NCBI GenBank assembly: GCA_003164075.1
Contig: PLRZ01000269.1
Span: 1-9,474, forward strand
Origin: Bryobacterales bacterium
GTDB lineage: Bacteria > Acidobacteriota > Terriglobia > Bryobacterales > Bryobacteraceae
Direction: 5' to 3'
Length of the DNA: 9,474 bases
Shown here: in pieces, positions 4,522 through 9,474 of the stretch
How the letters are laid out: the number at the start of each line of letters is the position of its first letter
Position numbering within the stretch: position 1 is the first letter of the stretch
The notes under the pieces: model-generated
Seen by the model: only the letters and a program-made list of their open reading frames with translations
What the model was told of the DNA's origin: nothing
Databases searched by the model: none
Program-made: the position numbers and the translations under genes

Positions 4522-7107
4522 ATGAAATTTGCCAAGCCGGTGTGGCCTATATTGGGCGCGGTGCTGGGAGCCGCCCTACTCTTTCTGAATTCCTCCGCCG
4601 GACAGGAATCCCCCAAGACTGTTCCCCTGCGCTTGATCCTGGTGCGGTCCGCCGACGACGCGGAAAAGATCCATGAGCAACTGCGGGGCGGCTTCGACTT
4701 CAGCGTGCTGGCGCGGGAAAAGTCGCTGGACCCCACCGCGGTCGAGGGCGGTCTGATGGGTGACGTGGATCCCACCCAACTCCGCGCCGAAATGCGCGAT
4801 GCCCTGAAGGGCGTCGAACCCGGTGGCATCACCCCCGTTTTCAAACTGCCGAGCGGCTTCGGCATCGTGAAGGTGATGCGTCCCAGCGAAGTCGCGGAAC
4901 TGGAAGAAGCGGCCCGCGCCCGCCAGGTGGCCGCCAAGTCCGAAGCGGACATCAAATTCGATTTCGACATTTCCGGCCTCAACGAAACCGAGGCCGCCCT
5001 GGTCTCTCTACCCAAGCCGCAGGACTGGAACCAGGATGTCAACCAGGCCTGCGGTTATAAAAAACAGGCGCTGGCTGCGCTCTTGCAGCGAATCACAACC
5101 CTGGAGGACCCCAACGCCGGAGGCCCGGGCGCGCATCGTACCCCGTACGATCTCATGGCGGTGCGCATCGCCCACGGGCAATACCACATCTTTTTCGGCG
5201 AAATGGACCAGGCCGTGGCCCAGTGGGAAATCGCTTACCAGATGGCCCAGAAGGATATTCCCCGCTTTGTGCCCTATGTGGAGAAGTTACTCGGGATCGG
5301 ATATCTGCAGAAGTCCCAGGTGGTCAACGACGTCTTCAAGCACCCCGGAGACCGCTGTCTCTTCCCGTTCGACCCCAGGTATAAGTTCACTAAGACCGAG
5401 GATTCCGACAAAGCCATCTTTTATCTCACTAAGACATTCGAGGGGAAGCCCGACGATCTGGAAGCCCGATGGCTGCTGAATCTGGCCCACATGATGGTGG
5501 GAACCTACCCGGCCGGAGTGCCCAAAGATGCCCTGATCCCGCCTTCGGTCTTCGCATCCGCCGAAGATATCGGACGCTTCAAGGATGTGGCCCCGCAAGC
5601 CGGGATCAACCTGTTCTCGGAGGCTGGCGGCCTGATCGTCGACGACTTCGAAAACAATGGCCTGTTCGATATCGTCACCTCAAGCTGGGAACTGTGCGCG
5701 GCCATGCACTATTTCCACAACAACGGCGACGGCACGTTTACCGATCGCACCGATAAGTCGGGACTGGGCACACAAGTAGGTGGTCTGAACATGGTGCAAG
5801 CCGACTATAACAACGACGGCTGCGTGGACATTCTGGTGTTGCGCGGAGGATGGGAGACGGCCCAGCGAAAGTCGCTGATGCGGAATAACTGCGACGGGAC
5901 TTTCACCGATGTTACTAAGGAAGCCGGACTGGCGACGCCGGCAACCAGTACCCAGGCCGGGGTCTGGTTGGACATCAACAACGATGGGTATCTCGATCTG
6001 TTCATCGGCAATGAAAACGGGCCCAACCAGCTCTTCCTCAATAACGGCGACGGAACCTTTACCGATATTGCCCATGCCGCCGGCGTCGACCGCGTGAACT
6101 TCACAAAGGGCGCGGTGGCGGAAGACTACGACCACGATGGGTACATGGATATTTACGTGTCCAACTACCGCGGCGAGAACGCGCTCTTTCACAACAACCA
6201 CGATTTGACGTTCACCGACGTCGCCCGCCAGGCCGGCGTCACCGGAACCGGCCACAGTTTCCCGGTGTGGTTCTTCGACTACGACAACGACGGCTGGGCG
6301 GACCTGTTTGTGACCAGTTACAACATGTCCGTGGCCGAGACCGCGAGAAGCTATATGGGTCTTCCGCGCAACGCGGGCACCCTGAAGCTCTATAAGAACC
6401 TGGGAAACGGCGCTTTCCGCGATGTAACCGTCCAGGTGGGTCTCGACAAGGCTCTCATGCCCATGGGATCTAACTTCGGCGACATAGACAACGACGGCTA
6501 TCCGGATATCTACTTAGGGACCGGCGACCCGTCTTATGCGTCCCTGGCGCCGAACGTTCTATTCCACAACAAAGAGGGGAAAGCCTTTGTGGATATCACC
6601 GCGTCTTCCGGAACCGGCGAGATACACAAGGGTCACGGCGTGGCTTTCGTGGACATCGATAACGATGGCGACGAGGATATTCTGACCGTGACCGGCGGAG
6701 CCATTCCGGGGGACAGCCACATGTTCCGTCTCTTCGAAAATCCCGGCCATGGCAACGACTGGATCAGCGTCAAACTGCAGGGCGTGAAGGCCAACCGCTC
6801 CGCCCTCGGCGCGCGTATCAAGGTAACCGTAAGGGACCAGGGGCACGAACCCCGGTCGATCTATCGCACCGTCTGCAGCGGAGGTTCGTTTGGGGCGGCG
6901 CCGCTCGAACAGCACATCGGTCTGGGAAAGTCGGCGCAGATTGTGAGTCTGGAAATCATTTGGCCGGGCGACCCCGATCACTCGCAGAAGTTCACCAACC
7001 TGGCTGTGAACCAGGCCATCGCCATCAAACAAGGCGTCGAGGAGTACACCAGGATCGTGCGCCACGCCGTCCGTCTTGGCGGCGGCCAACGAGCTGCCGG
7101 GCAATGA
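4522..7107 (+). CDS. Secreted parvulin-like/TPR-like/CRTAC1 fusion protein
   Basis: This 861-residue protein combines three parts. A Sec signal peptide (1-27, ending NSSAGQ) leads into residues 33-119, which resemble a PpiC/parvulin peptidyl-prolyl isomerase domain (FDFSVLAREKSLDPTAVEGG, then GGITPVFKLPSGFGIVKV). Residues 170-330 are helical and repeat-like, probably TPRs (GQYHIFFGEMDQAVAQWEIA, then DKAIFYL and ARWLLNLAHMMVG). From FKDVAPQAGI (353-362) onward it is a CRTAC1 protein. Calcium loops lie at 428-436, 484-492, 535-543, 586-594, 654-662 and 711-719, with a degenerate one at 374-383. An ASPIC/UnbV domain lies at about 746-836 (NDWISVKLQGVKANRSALGA, then EQHIGLG and IIWPG). The TPR-CRTAC1 order is familiar in this family; the isomerase-like front end is less so. 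No enzymatic activity is proven. It overlaps the SCO gene by four bases (ATGA), implying translational coupling. Confidence 0.9.
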   Translation: MKFAKPVWPILGAVLGAALLFLNSSAGQESPKTVPLRLILVRSADDAEKIHEQLRGGFDFSVLAREKSLDPTAVEGGLMGDVDPTQLRAEMRDALKGVEPGGITPVFKLPSGFGIVKVMRPSEVAELEEAARARQVAAKSEADIKFDFDISGLNETEAALVSLPKPQDWNQDVNQACGYKKQALAALLQRITTLEDPNAGGPGAHRTPYDLMAVRIAHGQYHIFFGEMDQAVAQWEIAYQMAQKDIPRFVPYVEKLLGIGYLQKSQVVNDVFKHPGDRCLFPFDPRYKFTKTEDSDKAIFYLTKTFEGKPDDLEARWLLNLAHMMVGTYPAGVPKDALIPPSVFASAEDIGRFKDVAPQAGINLFSEAGGLIVDDFENNGLFDIVTSSWELCAAMHYFHNNGDGTFTDRTDKSGLGTQVGGLNMVQADYNNDGCVDILVLRGGWETAQRKSLMRNNCDGTFTDVTKEAGLATPATSTQAGVWLDINNDGYLDLFIGNENGPNQLFLNNGDGTFTDIAHAAGVDRVNFTKGAVAEDYDHDGYMDIYVSNYRGENALFHNNHDLTFTDVARQAGVTGTGHSFPVWFFDYDNDGWADLFVTSYNMSVAETARSYMGLPRNAGTLKLYKNLGNGAFRDVTVQVGLDKALMPMGSNFGDIDNDGYPDIYLGTGDPSYASLAPNVLFHNKEGKAFVDITASSGTGEIHKGHGVAFVDIDNDGDEDILTVTGGAIPGDSHMFRLFENPGHGNDWISVKLQGVKANRSALGARIKVTVRDQGHEPRSIYRTVCSGGSFGAAPLEQHIGLGKSAQIVSLEIIWPGDPDHSQKFTNLAVNQAIAIKQGVEEYTRIVRHAVRLGGGQRAAGQ

Positions 7108-7982
7108 AGTGCGGAATCCTCATCGGCCTGGCCCTGTGGGTTGCTTCGGCGTCGGCCGCCGAACGCCATCCCGTAACGGCGATCGTCTTGAAAATCGACC
7201 GCGCGCATCGTAGCTTCGAGGCCTCCTGTCAGGCGATTCCCGGTTACATGGCGGCGATGGCGATGCCTTTTACGGTCCGCGATGAGAAGGCCCTCGACGG
7301 TCTGCAGCCGGGCACACCCGTGGATTTCACCTTGGTGGTCGAGAAGAATCGCTCCTATGCCGAGGCCATCCTCATCCACCGTTACGAGCCTGTCGAGCAG
7401 GAGCCGTTGCGGGCCCGGCGCCTGCAATTGCTCCAGGAAGCCGCCGATCCAAGTCTCCAGGCCAACGCGTTGAAGGTGGGGCAGGCGGTGCCCGATTTCG
7501 CACTGACGGACCAGACCGGCGCGCGCGTCGCCTTTTCCCAATTCGCGGGCAAAGTAGTGGGCCTCACGTTCATTTATACCAGTTGCCCTTTACCGGACTA
7601 TTGCATCCGCCTTTCCAATAATCTCGGACGCCTGAACAAGCGCTTCGCCGATAGGATGGGGCGCGACTTGATTCTGCTGACCATTACTTTCGACCCGGTG
7701 CACGATGACGCGAAGGTCATGGCTCAGTACGCCGCCAGATGGAAGGCCGATGCGAAATCCTGGCACTTTCTGACGGGAACACTGCCCGAAGTCAAGGCAG
7801 TTTGCCGGCTGTTCGGATTGAGTTACTGGCAGGACGAGGGCTGGTTAACGCACTCGCTCCACACCATCGTGATCGACCGCCAGGGAAAGCTGGCGGCAAA
7901 CTTCGAGGGCAACGAATTCAGCGCGGAGCAGTTAGGCGATTTCGTGGCCATGGAGATAGGCAAGACCGAGCCGCGACCGTAA
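7104..7982 (+). CDS. CusF-SCO1/SenC fusion, probable periplasmic copper chaperone
   Basis: This 292-residue protein starts MKCGILIGLALWVASASA, a Sec signal peptide. Residues 22-95 resemble the CusF-like copper-binding domain: VTAIVLKIDRAHRSFEA, then IPGYMAAMAMPF with Met 49, 52 and 54 as likely ligands. Residues 125-285 are a thioredoxin-fold SCO domain: VPDFALTDQTGARVAFSQF, then LTFIYTSCPLPDYC, with His 250 or 253 before TIVIDRQG. The two Cys (161 and 167) are five residues apart, CPLPDYC, whereas classical SCO proteins have CxxxC. SCO proteins deliver copper to, or reduce the cysteines of, the CuA site of cytochrome oxidase. No oxidase gene is in view, so the client here is unknown. The start is fixed by the ATGA overlap with the upstream gene; the longer open frame from 6960 would lose the signal peptide. 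The stop lies in the target duplication of the adjacent MITE-like element. Confidence 0.9.
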   Translation: MKCGILIGLALWVASASAAERHPVTAIVLKIDRAHRSFEASCQAIPGYMAAMAMPFTVRDEKALDGLQPGTPVDFTLVVEKNRSYAEAILIHRYEPVEQEPLRARRLQLLQEAADPSLQANALKVGQAVPDFALTDQTGARVAFSQFAGKVVGLTFIYTSCPLPDYCIRLSNNLGRLNKRFADRMGRDLILLTITFDPVHDDAKVMAQYAARWKADAKSWHFLTGTLPEVKAVCRLFGLSYWQDEGWLTHSLHTIVIDRQGKLAANFEGNEFSAEQLGDFVAMEIGKTEPRP

Positions 7983-7985
7983 GGG
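7976..7985 (+). repeat. Left 10-bp target site duplication
   Basis: ACCGTAAGGG here is identical to 8101-8110, and the two copies directly flank the 115-bp inverted-repeat element. The TAA of the SCO gene lies inside this copy, so the insertion left the coding sequence intact. Confidence 0.85.
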
Positions 7986-8100
7986 TAATGCCGCATACTT
8001 TTGTCGATAGGAGTCTGTCTGCAAGAATAGTGGGGCAGGCAGGATTGCCTGCCCCACAACAAATGCAGAATCCCAGTTGTGGGAAAAGTATGCGGCATTA
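7986..8100. mobile_element. MITE-like element, 115 bp, with 17-bp TIRs and 10-bp target duplication
   Basis: Positions 7986-8002 (TAATGCCGCATACTTTT) are the exact reverse complement of 8084-8100. The 115-bp unit is flanked immediately on both sides by ACCGTAAGGG. The element has no coding capacity for a transposase, so it would be mobilised in trans. Its interior carries a perfect 12-bp-stem hairpin (8030-8057) of the same GTGGGGCAGGC type found elsewhere in the window. Removing the element and one duplicate restores a continuous site just after the SCO stop codon. Some IS4-family elements make duplications of about this length, but I cannot name the parent. Confidence 0.85.
8030..8057. repeat. 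Hairpin inside the MITE-like element
   Basis: GTGGGGCAGGCA (8030-8041) pairs perfectly with TGCCTGCCCCAC (8046-8057) around the loop GGAT. It shares its outer bases with the hairpins at 47-87 and 9402-9428 but has a different loop and no TGGTAAGCCC flank. It may be a repeat nested inside the mobile element. Confidence 0.8.
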
Positions 8101-8110
8101 ACCGTAAGGG
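8101..8110 (+). repeat. Right 10-bp target site duplication
   Basis: ACCGTAAGGG matches 7976-7985 exactly. The match does not extend on either side (G against A before it, T against A after it), so the duplication is exactly 10 bp. Confidence 0.85.
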
Positions 8111-8168
8111 AGCGTTAGCCCTGGAATGCACTAAGGAGGCGCGCAAGAATAACTTCGGAGCAAACGTC

Positions 8169-8282
8169 GTGGCGCAGACTCTCAAGTCTGCTGCGCCGAG
8201 ACTCGTCTCGGCGCTCCGAGAGCCGCACTGCCAAGAGGGTCGAGATGAGTCTCGACCCGGCAGACACGAGTGTCTGCGCCAC
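8169..8282. repeat. Four-hairpin mirror-symmetric palindromic element (copy 2)
   Basis: The 114-bp element is bounded by GTGGCGCA (8169-8176) and TGCGCCAC (8275-8282). Four perfect hairpins lie inside: 8174-8191 (arm GCAGACT, loop CTCA), 8193-8214 (arm GCGCCGAGAC, loop TC), 8237-8258 (arm GGGTCGAGA, loop TGAG) and 8260-8277 (arm GCAGACAC, loop GA). The spacer between the pairs is about 22 bases. As in 2240-2346, the left loops are pyrimidine-type and the right loops are their complements. Most stem sequences differ from copy 1, so the design rather than the sequence is shared. It also lies between convergent genes. No T-run follows any stem. Confidence 0.85.
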
Positions 8283-8328
8283 ATTGCCGCCGCGGACAAT
8301 GTGAAGTTATTATTGCGTGGTTCCTAAC

Positions 8329-9198
8329 TTACCGCACCTGCAACGTCTTCCGCAGCCAGGCGATCATCTCCGCTTTCCAATGCTGCATGCCGGGCGCCTG
8401 CCATCCCCCCATTCCATGGCCGCCCCCTTCGATGGTAATCAGTTCGCAGGCCGCACCCACCTTGTGCATCGCGTCGCACATGGCGATCGATTGGTCATAC
8501 GACACCTGGTCGTCCTTAGTGCCATGAATGCACAGAAACGGGGGCATCCCCTTGTGCACGCCCTCGATGGGCGAGATGGCGCGCAGTGTCGCCAGACCGG
8601 CCTCGTCGAGTTGCTCCACTCCGAAGAAATGAATCCCGCCGCCGTTGGCCGCGTGCCGGTCGATGGTGGCCATATTGAAAGCTTCCGGGTGGTCGCGGCG
8701 CTGTAAAGCCAGCTTGCCGTAGTCCACCGGACCGTAGAAATCGACCACGGCCGCCACGCTGGTATCGGGAGTGTCGTGGGTGCCCGCGTAGTTCACCAGA
8801 TATCCGCCCGCGGATTCGCCGATGATCGCAATCTTGCTGGCATTCAGGTGGTATTCGCCGCTATGCGCTTTCACCCATCGGATGGCGGCGTTCACGTCGG
8901 CCATGGCTTCCGTGAAGTGGGCCTCGGGAGCCAGGCGATAGTCGATGCTGAACCACGCGAACCCCGCGCTGGCCAGCGGCTCGAACAGCGGCGCTACGTT
9001 GGTGCCGCGGCTGCCTCCGTCGAAACCCCCGCCGTGGATCAGGATGGCTGCGGGAAACGGGCCGGCGCCGTCGGGAATGTGGAGATCGAGCAGCAGCGGC
9101 TTGGCGCCGGGATGGGCGAATTCAATGTCCTTCCGGTCTACGGCGCCGGCGGCAAGCAGGGCCACGCCGGCAAGCGGGATCAAAGCGGAGATGCGCAT
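8329..9198 (-). CDS. Secreted alpha/beta-hydrolase, HSL/BD-FAE-type esterase
   Basis: This 289-residue protein is a probable carboxylesterase acting outside the cytoplasm. A hydrophobic signal (MRISALIPLAGVALLAAGA) precedes the fold. The oxyanion motif HGGG is at 55-58, the DYRLAPE segment at 86-92, and the nucleophile elbow GESAG has Ser129. The likely catalytic Asp is 229 (HGTKDDQV) and His is 261 (GGGHGMGGW), so the triad is complete. The length fits the family, and the substrate is unknown; xylan or feruloyl esters are one possibility. The frame is open to 9300, but that extension is translated repeat DNA (EHRLPHL), and only the Met at 9198 gives a signal peptide. There is no clear Shine-Dalgarno. 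TACAAT at 9212-9207 (minus) ends eight bases before the ATG, which would suggest a nearly leaderless transcript, though no good -35 is visible. Confidence 0.88.
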   Translation of the reverse strand: MRISALIPLAGVALLAAGAVDRKDIEFAHPGAKPLLLDLHIPDGAGPFPAAILIHGGGFDGGSRGTNVAPLFEPLASAGFAWFSIDYRLAPEAHFTEAMADVNAAIRWVKAHSGEYHLNASKIAIIGESAGGYLVNYAGTHDTPDTSVAAVVDFYGPVDYGKLALQRRDHPEAFNMATIDRHAANGGGIHFFGVEQLDEAGLATLRAISPIEGVHKGMPPFLCIHGTKDDQVSYDQSIAMCDAMHKVGAACELITIEGGGHGMGGWQAPGMQHWKAEMIAWLRKTLQVR

Positions 9199-9216
9199 GG
9201 CTAGTGATTGTATCGC

Positions 9217-9377
9217 ATATCGCTCCGAACTCCCGACGTCGTGGAACTTGTGGTAAGCCCAAAGGTGGGGCAGGCGGTGCTCGCCTTCGCTCGATCCCAT
9301 TCGAGCAGCGGGCCTACGCTAATGCAGCGCGGGCGGCCAGGCGGCACCGCCCCGACCTCGGGAGTTCGGAGCGATAT
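9217..9377. repeat. 161-bp segment bounded by 25-bp inverted repeats
   Basis: The left arm (9217-9241, beginning ATATCGCTCCGAACTCCC) and right arm (9353-9377) are reverse complements with one mismatch; 18 bases from the outer end are perfect. The segment encloses a broken copy of the GTGCT-loop palindrome. Unlike the element at 7986-8100, no flanking target duplication is visible, so it is either an old insertion or an inverted duplication. Confidence 0.7.
9251..9286 (+). repeat. Flanked palindrome copy with broken right arm
   Basis: It starts TGGTAAGCCCAAAGGTGGGG and continues CAGGCGGTGCTCGCCT, then the match stops. The right arm keeps only CGCCT (9282-9286) of the expected CGCCTGCCCCACC, so this copy cannot form the full stem. 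It matches 9390-9424 with one missing G in that copy. Confidence 0.75.
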
Positions 9378-9389
9378 CAGAACTCCTGG

Positions 9390-9428
9390 TGGTAAGCCCA
9401 AAGGTGGGCAGGCGGTGCTCGCCTGCCC
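9390..9428 (+). repeat. Flanked palindrome copy with GTGCT loop
   Basis: TGGTAAGCCCAAAGGTGGG is followed by a hairpin with 9-bp arms, GGGCAGGCG (9406-9414) and CGCCTGCCC (9420-9428), around GTGCT. One G of the usual GGGG run is missing from the left arm and one C from the right arm, so base pairing is kept. Confidence 0.75.
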
Positions 9429-9474
9429 GCCCGTCCTGGACCCAGCCCACTGCCCGATTCCACGGCATCGGGAG

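Larger units (their letters stand above)
9199..9474. other. Repeat-dense stretch upstream of the hydrolase gene
   Basis: No credible gene is seen here. The short ORFs on both strands are translations of the GGGGCAGGCGGTGCTCGCC repeat. The stretch holds the hydrolase promoter region, an imperfect 25-bp inverted repeat (9217-9241 and 9353-9377), and two copies of the flanked palindrome. Nothing recognisable appears between 9430 and the window end. Confidence 0.5.

Noticed and set aside
6960..7103. An upstream start for the SCO protein at 6960
   Set aside because: It would overlap the preceding gene by 148 bases and give an Arg/Pro-rich leader. The ATG at 7104 gives a proper signal peptide and an ATGA junction.
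7823..8299. A 158-residue minus-strand ORF across the repeat gap
   Set aside because: It is composed of the SCO antisense strand, the MITE-like element and the four-hairpin element. No independent coding signal is present.
9199..9300. An N-terminal extension of the hydrolase to 9300
   Set aside because: The extra 34 residues translate repeat DNA (EHRLPHL) and would bury the signal peptide that begins at the Met at 9198.

Overview
The window looks like a high-GC chromosomal segment of an environmental acidobacterium, most likely of the Solibacter/Bryobacter type. The basis is indirect: two CRTAC1-type (FG-GAP/VCBS plus ASPIC/UnbV) secreted proteins, a CusF-SCO fusion, a KirBac-like channel, and intergenic spaces filled with GC-rich palindromic repeats. 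No rRNA or marker gene is present, so this assignment is inference.

Layout. Positions 1-337 carry no supported gene and hold three repeat units. A KirBac-like potassium channel (338-1255, minus) and an unrecognised 134-residue coiled-coil protein (1323-1727, minus) may share a transcript. A second unrecognised 134-residue protein (1779-2183, plus) diverges from them across only 51 bp. A convergent gap (2184-2465) carries a four-hairpin palindromic element and possibly a tiny ORF coupled to the end of the next gene. Then comes a Tat-type exported CRTAC1 protein (2466-4229, minus), divergent from a probable two-gene operon: an 861-residue parvulin/TPR-like/CRTAC1 fusion (4522-7107, plus) and a CusF-SCO copper chaperone (7104-7982, plus), joined by an ATGA overlap. 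The next convergent gap (7983-8328) holds a 115-bp MITE-like element with 17-bp terminal inverted repeats and a perfect 10-bp target duplication, then a second four-hairpin element. A secreted alpha/beta-hydrolase (8329-9198, minus) follows. The window ends in a repeat-rich stretch with a 25-bp inverted repeat and two copies of a palindrome with a conserved flank.

How the genes may work together. The centre of the window reads as an export locus. Two calcium-loop beta-propeller proteins, one fused to a prolyl-isomerase-like domain, lie beside a translationally coupled copper/thiol chaperone. A joint role in folding or metal loading outside the cytoplasm is a reasonable guess but is not shown by the sequence. 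The channel, the two small proteins and the hydrolase have no evident link to it.

The strongest unusual signals are in non-coding DNA: the MITE-like element whose empty site can be reconstructed exactly, and two mirror-symmetric four-hairpin elements that differ in stem sequence but share architecture and lie in 3'-3' gene junctions.
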